A DNA stretch of 64,000 bases, from the NCBI GenBank assembly GCA_037042185.1, contig JAXQJY010000025.1:248001-312000 (forward strand), read 5' to 3'. The position numbers and the translations under genes are program-made. Positions 34,154-45,315 of this stretch are shown one piece after another; positions within the stretch are counted from its first letter, which is position 1; every line of letters begins with the position of its first letter. The notes beneath the pieces are model-generated. The model searched no databases, had not been told where the DNA came from, and worked only from the letters and a program-made list of their open reading frames with translations. This DNA is from Sordariomycetes sp. S80-01Y. Its lineage: Eukaryota; Ascomycota; Sordariomycetes.

Positions 34154-35940
34154 ATGGCGGATGAGCATGACGATGTCGTGGGCCACCCGAACGAGCTGCG
34201 GGCCAAAGAGCGGCTGAAGCATTTCAACAAGATGTTGGTCTTCATCATGCTGTACGTCACGTCACATACCCGCTCTCGAGCATCGACTCATTAGCCGCTG
34301 CTGACAGGGTCCAGGTATCTTGCCTTCTGCGCGCTCAACTACGGCTACGATGTCGGCACATTTGCCGGCGTGCAGGCCATGCAGAGCTTTGCCAAGGACT
34401 TTGGCGAGTACGATGAAAAGACGGGCCTCTGGGCTCTGCCGGGGTGGCTGTCGAGCGTCATGACTGCAACGCCCTTCTTTGGGAAGGCCATTGTAAGTCA
34501 AGACACTATGATTTGAGGCACGGGTGCTGATCTTGTAGGGATGCGTCTGCTGCGGGTGGATTGCGCAGAAATGGGGCCGGCGAGCTGCCATCCTTGGGCT
34601 GTGCATCGCTTCGTTTATGTGAGTACGAGCCGACGCAGAGGGGAATGATTGGGCTAACAATTGGAAGCGGCGCCATCCTCCAGACCTCGGCCACGTCGGC
34701 TGCGCAATTCACAATTGGCCGCATCATCTGCTACATGATGACAGGCATGGCCATCGTCGTAGTGCCCATCTACCAAGCCGAGACGTCCCCGCGTGTCCTC
34801 AGGGGCATGTTCGGCTCGACGATCCAGGTCATGATCGTATTAGGTCAGCTCATAGCGACGCTCATCGCGTTCGGGACGCAGCACATACCCGACAGAAAGG
34901 GCTGGCAGATCCCTATTGGACTGCAGCTCCTCATGCCGACTCTCATCCTCGCCCTGCTGCCCCTGTTGCCTGAAAGCCCGAGGTGGCTGTTAAGTAGAGG
35001 CCTCAGAGAAGAAGCACTGGAGAATTTGAGGAAGCTGCGGATCGGTAAGCCGGAGCACGAGATCCAGCTCGAACTCGAGGCCATCGCCTATGCTCATGCC
35101 AATGAACAGACCGGTACCTGGAGAGAGGTCTTCGACAATCACAACCGTAAGCGGACTTTTGTTGCGATCTTGGCAATGCTCGGGCAGCAGATCACCGGAC
35201 AAGCGTTCCCCTCGCAGTACGGCGTTATCTTCTACCAGAGCCAAGGGTTCCGTAGCCAGGCCTTCTTGTTCAACGTCATTTCGAACATTGTCAGCATCTC
35301 AGCTGTGGCAATCACATGGTTCTACGTGGATCTGGTTGGCCGAAGACCAGCGTTGCTCGTTGGTGGATCGATGATGGGCGCGTTTCTGTACATACTGGGC
35401 GGCATGGGGACGATCCCAAGGGGCACCCTGACCGTTCATGAGAGGGAGCTGACCGTCGCCTCGCTAATGTTGTTCAGTTTCTTCTACAATCTTTCCTGGG
35501 CACCGATGTAAGTAAACACCCTAACTCGCTTGACCCTTGACTGACGATTCAGTTCCTACGTCGTTGTCTCCGAAGCCGCCGCATTGCGCATCAAGGAAAA
35601 GACGAATCTTCTTGCATGCGTCATCTCCGTGCTGACGACCTTTGTGACATCTTTCACGGTGCCATATCTCATCAACGAACAGTACGCCAACTTGGGTGCC
35701 AAGGTCGGCTTCATTTACGGCTCGACCAACTTCCTCATGGTGGCGCTTACGTATTTCTTCATACCGGAGCTCAAGGGCCGCACCTTGGAAGAGGTCGATC
35801 AATTGTTCGAGACGGGCGCACCGCTGAGAAAGTTCAAGGGACTGAGAACTAGGACGGCTGTTGAGGTTTACCGCGATGAGGTTGACAGGAAAGGGGCAAG
35901 AGTCGAGGTCAACCGGCCCGGGACGGCAAGCGGTGTTTGA
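34154..35940 (+). CDS. MFS sugar-porter-family transporter
   Basis: Five exons, 34154-34251, 34315-34492, 34539-34618, 34668-35507 and 35553-35940, with introns of 45-63 bases, encode 527 residues. All joins keep phase and rebuild family motifs: FIMLYLAFCALNYGYDVG, FGKAIGCVCCGW, CIASFIGAILQTSA and LSWAPISYVVVSE. Sugar-porter marks include the GYDVGTFAGVQ first helix, KWGRRAA, PESPRWLL, GRRPALLVGG and the C-terminal PELKGRTLEEVDQLFE (usually PETKG). Twelve helices are expected in the plasma membrane. Many members carry plant-derived sugars, quinate or polyols. It is divergent from the arylsulfatase, so it may import the desulfated product. Confidence 0.92.
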
Positions 35941-36389
35941 GAAGGGATTTGGTGACTGAGAACTCTGCAGCGGCCAAGAGATATGAATAGAGCTCCAGCT
36001 GAAAGTCCCTGATCAAGAAGCAACGAGAGGTCCGCTGATGTTGAGCCAGTGTCTTGGACGTAATGCAAGGTTAATCTGTCTCGGCTGCAGGTCTGACATG
36101 CCCCTGATCAAACACGATCTCGTATTACAAGTAGACAATGGAGAGGAAGAAGATTGGAGAGGTTGCAACCGAGTGATGTATTCTAATATGTACGAGAAAG
36201 GCACATTATCTTCGAGTAAACAGGGAACAGTTGCGTGCAGCCGTCATGGGAATTATCGTATCAGGGAAATACCGCTTACGCCATGTAAATGCTCTATTAG
36301 GAGTAGAGGTGTGGTATCCAATAATTTTCGTGAAAGATGAAGGGAATGTAAAATGAATGTCGAGGTGGAACGGGATGTCATCCCACCCT
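35941..36389. other. convergent intergenic region
   Basis: A 449-base, AT-richer gap between the 3' ends of the sugar-porter gene and the alpha/beta hydrolase gene, presumably holding both 3' untranslated regions. No gene is seen. Confidence 0.6.
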
Positions 36390-37624
36390 CTATTGCTGAA
36401 CGTGCATGTCGATGAAGTCGAGCATAGTGTCGAAGGCTCCCGAAGACGAGTAGCCCAGGCTGAGACCGTGGCCAGCGTGGGGAACAACGGTCGCGTTGAA
36501 GGGCGACGCCTTGGGGAACATCGGCTCGGAGGCGGCGATGAGGTTAGGGAACTTGTCGTCGACGGCCGAAGTGGCCATGCAGTCTCCTCCACAGAAGGGA
36601 ACATCGCGTTCTGTACTGTTAGCCAAGGCTCATACCAAGCCTCAAGACACACTCACCTCCAGTGATGATCATCGCGGGGCCTTCGAACTTGTTGACGACG
36701 CCACCGCCGGCACCAACGGTCAGAATCTCGCCAGGGGTGTTGGGCTGGCCGTGCTTCCACAGGTAATCCAAGATATCCTCGTCAAAGTCGCCGGGTCCGA
36801 AGAAGTTGTTGTGGACGCCCATGCGAGACCCAGCGGCAACATAGCCCGCGGGGTACTTGACGCTGAGCCTGGGGATGGACTCCACGGGGACAAAGTTGCC
36901 CGCGAGCGCGAACAGACCCAGGTAGGAGGGAACTTGGGAGAAGCCCGTCAGGATGATGCCCTGGCTGATGTCCGGGTTCTGGTTGACGAGGTCGTAGGTG
37001 ATGGCGGAGCCGAAGGAGTGGCCAAGGTGGACGACGTTCTCGTACTTGTGGTCGATTCCGCAAACCTTGCCCTTTCGTAGGCGAGTCGTCAGCTCCTTGA
37101 GCGCGGCGGTCTCGAGGAAGATCTGAAGCTCGTCGATTCCATCTTCGAAGAGGCTCGACTCGCCAACGCCAAGACGGTCCCAGGTAAGCGTCGAGTAGCC
37201 GTAGTCTTTTACCGCGCGGTCCACGTAGCTGTACTTGGGGAACTGCGCCGGCAAGTCCCAGTAAGTACGGTCAAAGCCAATGCCGTGGGTCATAACCTGA
37301 AGCACCGGACCAGGGCCATCGTCAGGCTCGCAGTAGGTTGTAGCCAGTTGGTAGTCACCGCTGACATCGTGGTACTTGGTGTTGTTAGCAAACGTCGGGG
37401 ACAGAAGCATCGTATCCACCTACGCCATCCAACAGGAGGTCTGTGTAGTTGCTACCCTGCCTGGCCAAGTTCAGGTAGAAGTCGGTGGCTTGAAGCTCGG
37501 TCTCGATCGTGTCAAGGTTGAAGACGGCGTTGCGAGACGAAATCGAAACGGGAACCTTGATCTCTTGACACTTGCGCGCCTGAACAGCGGCAGCCGTCAA
37601 GGCCAGAAGAAGCGTGGATCTCAT
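36390..37624 (-). CDS. secreted alpha/beta hydrolase
   Basis: Three exons, 37424-37624, 36657-37374 and 36390-36610, encode 379 residues. Residues 1-16 are a signal peptide (LLLALTAAAVQA). The first intron is 49 bases, with GTAGGT, a textbook TTTGCTAAC branch point and AAG; it joins LLLDG to YHDVSGDY and removes an in-frame stop. The second joins MIITG to ERDVPFCGGD. The alpha/beta hydrolase fold is supported by the nucleophile elbow GHSFG with Ser187, THGIGFDRTYWD for the oxyanion region, and HAGHG with a C-terminal catalytic His. Secretion and family point to an esterase, lipase or lactonase-type activity on small esters. The gene lies next to the sugar-porter gene, with which it is convergent. 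Confidence 0.9.
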
Positions 37625-39285
37625 GGTGACGAAGAGGATGTTATTTGGTAAAGGAGTGAATGTCTTCGGATCAACACGTCATGAACGGAACTTCGGGTGA
37701 TCGGAAAGCCAGACAGGACGCCGCTTCGATAGCGGACGGAGCTAGGTTGATATAGATGATGGGCAGCAGGAGGCTTGTCTAGCATCCTGGCCGTTCTGAC
37801 GCAGATCCGAACGTCGGGAGTCCACATCTTGCTGTACGTGTCCGGCGCAGGTCTTGGGCAGTCCAGATCCGACATCGACTAGCCAATCTCCCGAAGTCTT
37901 TGTCCTTGGACGTAACATCGCTCGACGGGCTTACGGAGAGCTTGCGAGGGCACCATGACAAATGTCTGGTGACGCGCTTGGCATCACTGGACTTCGAGCT
38001 CTCGTCCGTCGCGACGCCTCGGCACATACCACAGGAGAAAGGACTAGTGACGGCGGGAACTATCACGGGAGCTGCTCCGGCCGTCTCGAAGATCCAGATC
38101 AGCCACTCAGACGTGGAGCTAGATGGAGATTTGAAATGAGCATCTTGGCTCTCGATGTGACAGCTTTGACAAATACGGCCCTAGCGTTGCCGCACAGATG
38201 CCGGATCGTCCGGCAGATCCAACAGCCAACGACGAGGTGCAGAAGAGCATGGGGTTGGCCGAAGCGCAGTAGCGTTCTGCGGGATAGGAAAAAGAAATCT
38301 GGATGAGATGCAATTTGGGGGCGGAGGTTGGAATCTGGAGTCTGCGCGTCAAGGGCTCTGTTCAGGGGCCAAGCCGGAGCAGCAGAGACCGATTGAGTCT
38401 GTTTTGTGACATGTTCCAACAGGCGCAACAAAGGGGATTGTATTTTAGCAACCGCAAAACAAGCCCCCAAAATTGAGGAGGAAGCACCATCGAGACGCGG
38501 CCAAAGATGGACCCTGGATGCGTGTCTCAGTTGCAATGTGTATTGCCCGAGGAGTACGCACTGCACGGTAAGATTACCGGGAGACAGTCTGCCGTTTCGC
38601 GCCGCGAGTCAGTCCACAGTGGACCGATCATCCATCAAAAGCAAAAAGCCCCCTTGCCAGAGCCCGGTCTGGTTGGTCGCGTACAAGTCGTTGGGCTTTG
38701 GCGCCAATTCATACCCAGGATGAGTTGAGAGGCGTAATTTCGACGCGACTGGGAGCGTTTGCCGGGCCTCGTTTGAAGGTCCCTTTGAGGAAACGACATC
38801 GTCGTTAAAGCCTGCAAGGTGTTTTAGATCGATCTGACGCCGATATTGCCGTGAAAATGACTTTTGGCAATTCGATCATCGCTGCGTACGTGGGGATGCG
38901 GCGGTATCGTCAGCCGCACCCGGACTCTGGGACTTGTGTTAGTGACCTATCACTTGCACCATCCGCAGCCCTAACGCCGCCACCAGCAAGCCATTCGGCA
39001 ATGGCTCGAGATCTGAAGGGTAGTATAGATATTTGCCACTCCTCAGCTGCTTCGGTTCTCGACAGGTGGTTCAATCTCATCATCATTTTGCTAGTATCAT
39101 GCGTAGACTTCAGTCAGAGCAGAGGCATTTGGTATTAGCCGGCGGGAAGCTGGAAATCTGGGCGATGGCACCCCCGCACGGTAGGAAAGATCATGGCGTC
39201 AACATTTTCAACTTCACCGCCACCCGCTAGGGCAGCGCATTGACGACAGAAGTTCTCCCTTGCATGAGAAAAGAAGCTTTCGATA
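37625..39285. other. divergent intergenic region, hydrolase and MBL-fold genes
   Basis: A 1.7-kb stretch with only short, compositionally random open frames of at most about 155 codons in all frames. I see no gene, repeat array or RNA. It separates the sulfatase/hydrolase group from the dense cluster starting at 39286. Confidence 0.5.
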
Positions 39286-40296
39286 ATGACTAGCAGCGGC
39301 CAGACGACGCGGGTCTTCGATCGCAAAGGTTGGGCCAGTCAGCTCCGCTCGAAGAGACCGCTCATCACGCACATCAACGCCGACACTACATGGCTTCTGC
39401 AGCTGCCGTATCCCGATTCGCTCGATCCACCTCCTGGACGAAGCCATTTCAACATCTTGGTTGACCCATGGCTTGACGGACCGCAGAGCGATGTGGCTTG
39501 GTGGTTCAGTACGCAGTGGCACGTTGTGCCCTCCAGCATCCACACGATGAGTGAACTGGACGATTGCCTGCGCGAGGTCGAAGGGGTGGCAAGCGGGAAG
39601 GTTTTGGCCGGCGAGCAGTCCATGATTGATGTTGTCGTTGTTTCGCACGAGTTCACAGACCACTGTCACAGGGCGACGCTAGAAGAGCTGCCCAAGACAA
39701 CACCCGTGTTTGCGACTGACGTAGCTGCTGATTTGATTCGGAGCTGGTCCCATTTCAATTCTGTTATCACCATGCCCGCATTGGGCGAAGGTGTTGAGTG
39801 GTCGAGGCTGACAGTTGGCGCCCTGCCTCCGTGGGTTGCGATTGGGCGGGTCATCACACCTGGCGATGCTCTCTACTACCACTCTGCTATTTTGCTACTT
39901 TTTGATCTAGAAGGTAACGGGAATGCCGAGGCCGTGGTGTACTCACCTCATGGAATCAAAAGCGATGATGTCAAGAAGCTCGACTCCTCTGGGGTCAAAA
40001 CCCTCGCGATGCTGCACGGCATGCACGATGTCAGCATCTGGATGACCAAACAGCTCAACCTCGGAGCCCTGAACGGCATTCGGGCAGTTGGCGCCAGCGG
40101 GGCAAGGTATTGGATAGCGACGCACGACGAGGTCAAGACTGGAGGTGGCTTCATTGCACCGTTCTTGAGGAGGGTGCAGTACTCTCTGAAAGAAGCCGTA
40201 GAGCATGAAGAGCAACTGATCGAGGAGAAGGAAGGCAAGGCGCCGCAATACGACTATGTTGAGCTTGGATCTGGAGACGGGATGGTCCTTGTGTAA
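39286..40296 (+). CDS. metallo-beta-lactamase-fold protein, fungal type
   Basis: Single-exon 336-residue protein with a predicted metallo-beta-lactamase fold (ITHINADTTWLLQLP, FNILVDPWLDG). The zinc motif HxHxDH appears as HEFTDH (121-126), so the second His is Phe while the first His, the Asp and the last His remain. Later parts (VYSPHGIKSDD, LHGMHDVS) could hold other ligands. No signal peptide is seen, so probably cytosolic. In fungi this family is uncharacterised; hydrolysis of a lactone or thioester is possible. It is the first gene of the dense 39-52 kb group and is convergent with the muconate-cyclase-like gene, with 61 bases between stops. Confidence 0.82.
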   Translation: MTSSGQTTRVFDRKGWASQLRSKRPLITHINADTTWLLQLPYPDSLDPPPGRSHFNILVDPWLDGPQSDVAWWFSTQWHVVPSSIHTMSELDDCLREVEGVASGKVLAGEQSMIDVVVVSHEFTDHCHRATLEELPKTTPVFATDVAADLIRSWSHFNSVITMPALGEGVEWSRLTVGALPPWVAIGRVITPGDALYYHSAILLLFDLEGNGNAEAVVYSPHGIKSDDVKKLDSSGVKTLAMLHGMHDVSIWMTKQLNLGALNGIRAVGASGARYWIATHDEVKTGGGFIAPFLRRVQYSLKEAVEHEEQLIEEKEGKAPQYDYVELGSGDGMVLV

Positions 40297-40357
40297 ATGA
40301 ATTTTCGCCCTCCCAGGAGCGCGTTGGGTCAGCAAATGTACGATGTATCCATGCAAA

Positions 40358-41566
40358 CTAAGACAACCAGACAGCGTTGGAACAGCACCCAGACTGGTAC
40401 CTATCGCTGCCTTGATCTGCCAAGTCGATCCTCGCGACGGGCTCCGTCCACATGCCGTCCTCAGCCAGCTCCCAAATCTCAAGGAACCCCAGCCAGTTGT
40501 CTGTCAAAGCCACGAACTTATCATCCGTTTCAGCCGGTGTCACTACATTCGCAACGCCACCGCTCGACGTCGTCTCCCTCAGGAAGTTTTGCTTGACGAT
40601 AGATCCGTCATTTTCGTCGAGCTCAAATACCGAGATGAATCCCTTGTGGTCGGTCCGACCGCGAGTCGTCGCCCAAGCATACTTTCCGCTCGGCGACACA
40701 ACAACTTCATTCGCCCAATGGTTTTCATCCGTGAAGTTGCTAGGGAGGAGGGGGTAAGTCTCTTCGAAATGGGGCTTTCCCGTGCAGTGGTCGATGCTGT
40801 ACCAGCCGACTTCGTTCGACCCTTCCATGACAGCATAAAGAGCCTTGCCAGATTGATGAAGGGAGACATGTCGAGGCTCAGCATGATCGGAAGGCCCCTC
40901 CAGGATGTCGATAGCGTCTCCAAGTTTGCCTGTGTCCTGGTCGATAGGCTGCGTCCAAATCTTGTTCCCCAATGTGTCGGCAGCGTACAGCAGAGTTGAG
41001 TCCTTGTTGAATGCAGATCCGTGTACACCGGAGTCTGGGAGATACTCAAAATCCTGAATCACTTCACTCAGCACGCCATTCTCGTCAACAGACATGACGG
41101 TACCGCACCCCGGCGTGCCCCAGTAGTCAAAGCCGTAGACTGAGTATGGCTCAGTCGGCTTGGCGGCTATGTAAATGGCGCTGCCGTTGCATTTATTGTG
41201 GCCGGCTAAGGTCTTATCGTGGGTTATACTGGTGCTGTTGGTGACGGTGTAGCTGACATAAGTCGGGGGTATGGCAAGATTCTCTTGGTCGTTGATATAG
41301 CTGTAATTCGTGCCGTAGAGATTCTTCTTGTCATGCTAAAGAAGTCAGAGCAGCCTATTCCTTTACACAGGGACACATACGCTGAAGGAGATCCATGAGC
41401 TAGGGACTGGCACGGTGATGTTGGCCGCCAGGTCGAGGGTCAAGGTTTCGTCATCGAAGTCGACGGTGTAAAGGAACCCATTAAGGAAATTTGCTACGAT
41501 CAGCTCATGTTTTGAAGCATGGGCTAATGCAGCAAAAATAAAGATCAGACTGCGGGCCAGAACCAT
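40358..41566 (-). CDS. carboxy-cis,cis-muconate cyclase-like beta-propeller, with signal peptide
   Basis: Two exons, 41381-41566 and 40358-41335 (GTATGT..TTTAG), encode 387 residues. Residues 1-18 form a probable signal peptide (SLIFIFAALAHAS). The rest is a seven-bladed lactonase-type propeller, the fold of fungal 3-carboxy-cis,cis-muconate cyclase, the lactonising enzyme of the beta-ketoadipate pathway. Family marks are HKCNGSA-type ends of blades (AGHNKCNGSAIYIAA), DSGVHGSAFNKDSTLLYAAD, EPRHVSLHQSGKALYAVMEGSN and GGVANVVTP. Classical enzymes are cytosolic, so the leader suggests a secreted paralogue with its own lactonising or lactone-opening substrate. Next to it lies a carboxymuconolactone-decarboxylase-like gene in tandem. 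Confidence 0.85.
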
Positions 41567-42049
41567 GGTGATGGGATTTGGCTCAAAAGGTTGATAGAAC
41601 GAAGATTTGGTGCGGCTATGATGTTCGTCTATCAATATGATGCTCGGGATTGCCTCATATTAATGTTCTCCATACGTATAAAGAGACCAGGGCTTACAAG
41701 GATGTGCAGAATTAAGCTTATTCTCATACTGAAGCTGGATTGCTAAACTCAATGTCCGGAATCCTCCATAACCCTGTCTTCCTCGCTGGTTGACCTCCGT
41801 GGAGAGTAACCCCAACTTCCCCAGCCAGCAAGACTCCGCACCCGAGGGGTCTAGGCAATCCCCGTGGGGTCTATACGTTCCAGCCTCGACGGCGCTTCAG
41901 TCTATCACTCTTACTTTCACTTTTGAAACATCGCGATTCATTGCTTTGCTGCAAGGACAAGTCTGAGGAAGCTCGGACTTGAAACGGGCAGGTACTTTAC
42001 TAATAAACACAAAATGATTTGTATTGAGGACGTTATATTACTGAAGTGC
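41567..42049. other. intergenic region between tandem minus-strand genes
   Basis: A 483-base, AT-richer stretch between the decarboxylase-like gene and the muconate-cyclase-like gene. It must hold the promoter of the latter. No gene is seen. Confidence 0.55.
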
Positions 42050-42832
42050 CTAATCACCATTTGGAAGTGTAGGGATCGGTGCAGGTCCATGTCTGAACTT
42101 GACACCCAAAGTCTCTGCCAGGCCGAGGCATAGCTTCTGAAGCTCTATCAAATCTTCTCTTGTAGCTCCATTCCACAGCATGCCTTTCATATGATGCTGT
42201 AACTGATTCTGGCAGTCGAGACCGTATAGACCTGACACCATGGCATAGCCAGTTGTCAGGTCATCCAAGATGCCATCAAAAGAGAACACCCTGGCATATA
42301 GAACGTCTTCAATGAGTGGTCAGCACAAGAAAGATATTTATAGGACGCTCAAAAATCTTTCTGACTCACCTCTTACGACAAAAGCGTAATCAGGGCTTGC
42401 TCTCACAGAAGCCTCGGGGTCAAACGCAGGATTCCTGGCGTAGATTCTGGTCCAGAACTCCTTTCCTCTTTTCCTGGCTAGCTCTTCGGATTCCTTCGAC
42501 CTTAGGGATTCCTTTTCTCTCAGATCTTCAGGGGTACACAATGATAGCGTTCGCATGGCATTTCCTGTTCGACCTGCGCCGACAACTCCTGTCGACTTGA
42601 TGAGTCCTTCTCGAACTTGGCTCATAGCATTCTTCTGCGACTCAGAGTCCGGAAGCTTGGAAAGAATAGTCTCGTCCAGATGTTTGTAGACTTGAGGGAT
42701 TACGTCCGGGTAGCCTAACGACGAGAGATTGATCAGGACACACATGTACCAACGTAGACAAACTTTGACATTGTCAGTCTTTGGCAACTTGTCAAAGAAT
42801 GAGACCGGCAGTGTGGGAGTATCTGATGACAT
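42050..42832 (-). CDS. carboxymuconolactone decarboxylase-like (AhpD-fold) protein
   Basis: Two exons, 42370-42832 and 42050-42306 (GTGAGT..GAAG), encode 239 residues; the join gives VVRDVLYARVFSFDGILDD. The mostly helical sequence has the CMD/AhpD-like layout: an N-terminal variable part, YARNPAFDPEASVRASPDYAF, and a C-terminal helical pair, LDCQNQLQHHMKGMLWNGATREDLIEL. The CxxC pair of peroxidase-type AhpD is missing, so a decarboxylase-like or non-redox role is more likely. Fungal members are often found beside oxygenases and in metabolite clusters. It starts 374 bases from the divergent dimeric-barrel gene, so the two may be co-regulated. Confidence 0.8.
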
Positions 42833-43206
42833 GACGCCGAGTGAAGACAGCTTCTGTCGTGATTACTAAAGAACTGTCAACCTCTGGGACTTTTCCTGTC
42901 GAATTCGGACCTTTGGATAACGCTGGTTCAGCGAAAGTCAAGATGTCATGTGTTCGGTTTGAGTTGTTTGAGAATTTGTTGCACTAAGAAAGACACCGGC
43001 CACTCTGCGGATACGGTGCCAAGTGGTCAGGTCGCCGCCGGACTTGGATGTCCGACAGCTTCCCCTCACTGCAACAGGATCCTCCACTTCTCAACAGAGC
43101 GCCCAGTCTCCGAATCACTACTTCGAGTTCACAGCATAGGCTCCTGATGATATCTAACGTTCAATGTCTTCCAAGAAGAAAAGTACAATCTTGAATGATA
43201 CCCAAT
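42833..43206. other. shared divergent promoter, decarboxylase-like and dimeric-barrel genes
   Basis: A 374-base gap between two start codons on opposite strands. It is short enough for one regulator to act on both. No gene is seen. Confidence 0.5.
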
Positions 43207-44060
43207 ATGACTGAAACTCAGCCCTTTTACATCATCTCGCCTTTGTCACAATGCGGCAACCCCGAGAAACAAGAAAAGGTAGAACTTGGCTCGTGTGATC
43301 ATCCCTTGTTGGTTCATTGCTAATACTTCTATTTTAAGTTCTTGAGCTACATCCGCAAAATTGCCCCCGTGACAGCGGCATCCGAGCCAGATTGTGAGGC
43401 CTACGCTTGGTTCCGCAACGCCGAGGATAACGATGCGGTGCCAAAGCATTGGCTGCGCGGGTTTGAAGTGTGAGTTGAATTGAGGTCCTTTCGACTAGTT
43501 GATCGAGTCTGCTTGGAAAAACCGGCTGATGAGATGATTACCGCAGCTACAAACACCCTGAAGCAAGCACAGTCACACATCGAGCCAGTGACGAGTACAA
43601 AGCCTTCCGCGCAGCAGTTGGGAACGAGAGTCTGCTGGAGAGACCGAGTGATCTAAGACCTTGGTATTCCACAGGTGTCGGCTTCCTTCGCCGCGAAGGC
43701 GAGCAAGGCAGTGGTGCTGATGAGGCCTATGTCATCGTCAACGAGCTCAAGCCTCAAAAGGGGAAGAAGCCCGAAATCACTCGAAATTTGAAAGAAATCT
43801 CGGAAATGGCACTTTTGGATGAGACCAAAATCTTTTCAAGCTTCATAGTGCTCGACCGGGGCAATCAGATTGACCAAGAGACCGGAGAACAAGACGAAGG
43901 CTTGTATGTGCTTTCGAGGACAAAGGCCAAGAAAGATCTCAACAAGTATGTGCAAAATGAGAGCAGAAAGAGAATCTGGGAAGAAATACATGGTCTATGT
44001 GCCTGGAGCCGGGAAACAACTTGGGTTGGGGATGGGGTTGGCTTTATTGGGCGTCAGTAG
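43207..44060 (+). CDS. ABM-like protein with dimeric alpha/beta-barrel domain
   Basis: Three exons, 43207-43278, 43339-43469 and 43547-44060, encode 238 residues. The first intron has a weak donor (GTAGAA) and a TTTTAAG acceptor; the second is GTGAGT..CGCAG. The joins give EKQEKFLSYIRKIAP and RGFEVYKHPEAS. The N-terminal half (about 8-115) has the ferredoxin-like antibiotic-biosynthesis-monooxygenase pattern, ending YKHPEASTVTHRASDEYKAF. The second half (about 130-238) is less similar but has a like pattern of strands and helices, so a pseudo-dimer fused in one chain is possible. Cofactor-free monooxygenase or cyclase roles are known in the superfamily. The activity here is unassigned. Confidence 0.75.
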
Positions 44061-44140
44061 AATGGTTCAACTGAATCCGGAATCAACATTCAAGGTCATA
44101 TAATTTTATTGAGCCTAATCTAACATTTTATTCTGTGCTT

Positions 44141-45315
44141 TCAAAGCATCGCTATTGCGTTTGGAGGTGAGGCTACGGCGCCCTCATAACTCAGAGGCGC
44201 AGAAGTGAAGAAGAAAGTCCACCGCCCAAGCTTTGAACAGAGCTGCGAAAGTTGCTCAAGATCAAACAGCTCTCCGATCGGTGTCCCCCAGCCCGCAAGT
44301 AGGATTGGGTGAAGATGCCACTCCTTTTCAGTAGGTGCTAACATTGTCAGCACAGAAATTAGAGCAGCTTTTCTCTGGAGTTTACTTACGCCGAACTTCA
44401 AAGCCAGGCGAGTCGCTCACCACCGCTGCAAACTGCCTCTCCCAAAGCCACTCGGTTGTCTTCTGACTCTGCCCTAGTCCGCACCATTCCTTCACGCTAG
44501 CAACCTTGACCCTTTCATCGGATGATAGACTGGCATAAGCCTTAACATAGCCCGTGCGGAGGAAAAGTACGTCGCCCTCACGAAAGGTTACACCTTGTTC
44601 CTCAGCTACTGTCTCGACATCTCCTAACGTGATAGCGTGGGGAGCAAAGTGGGAAACAGAAATCCCGTTCCTCCCTGCGTAAGTTGCGAAATCGATCAGC
44701 ACGCCTCGGCCGGCAAGCCCTTTTTTAGTCCACGGCTGAAGACCATTAACGGCTGTACGTCCGCCTGCGTGAACATCTGCCTGCGTAGCACTGCACGAGG
44801 TTTCAGCTTGGTGGTTAGTCATATCCGCAAGCAAACATACCCATTGTAGAACCTCTTTTCCTTTTGAAAGGCGAAGTGTCTAAGACTGTCCCATTGGGAG
44901 CTCCCTTGAGTGTTGAAGGAGATCTTGCTCGCTAGTCAGAATACGGGCTCAAGGGTCGGCACATCAAGACTTACTACATCGTCATTAACGACGATAGGAT
45001 CCTTGTCGATAACTTTCTGCTCAAAGCCCGCTCTTCCAAGCAACGGCGGATTGAAGAAATCAAGAGGTAGACTGGGATGTGTATCAGCCTGTGATGCACA
45101 CTTGGTTGTGGCAGCACTCACTCGAGCGATACACGCTGACCAGTTCGAATCTCCTCCTTCGCAGCTCTTAGTGCAAGCTCGTCGGTGAGATAATTGAGTG
45201 AGCCCAAGGAACCATCTTTGCTGTCGTCCCAGAGACCCCACGCCGACTTTGGGGGATCACCTGCATTGAGCGGCAGCTCGCTCAGCTTGGGCAGGGGTTG
45301 CACTCGCTTGGCCAT
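44141..45315 (-). CDS. cyclase family enzyme (PF04199, kynurenine-formamidase-like fold)
   Basis: Five exons, 45122-45315, 44975-45071, 44841-44923, 44390-44790 and 44141-44337, encode 323 residues. Introns are 46-52 bases and all joins keep phase: RVSLDLPLDFF, NDDVISFNTQG, FYNGATQADV and FEVRPPTEKEWHLHP. The third exon's acceptor (GCAAG) is the least certain. The family motif appears in its fungal form, NTQGSSQWDSLRH, with the conserved Asp and His used for metal binding. FREGDVLFLRTGY and LLAGWGTPIGELFDLEQL complete the match. These metal-dependent enzymes hydrolyse or cyclise small amides and acids, such as formylkynurenine or bacterial polyketide intermediates. It lies inside the dense cluster, between two dimeric-barrel genes. 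Confidence 0.85.

Noticed and set aside
37385-37420. apparent frameshift in the alpha/beta hydrolase gene
   Set aside because: A 49-base intron with donor, branch point and acceptor explains the change of frame fully.
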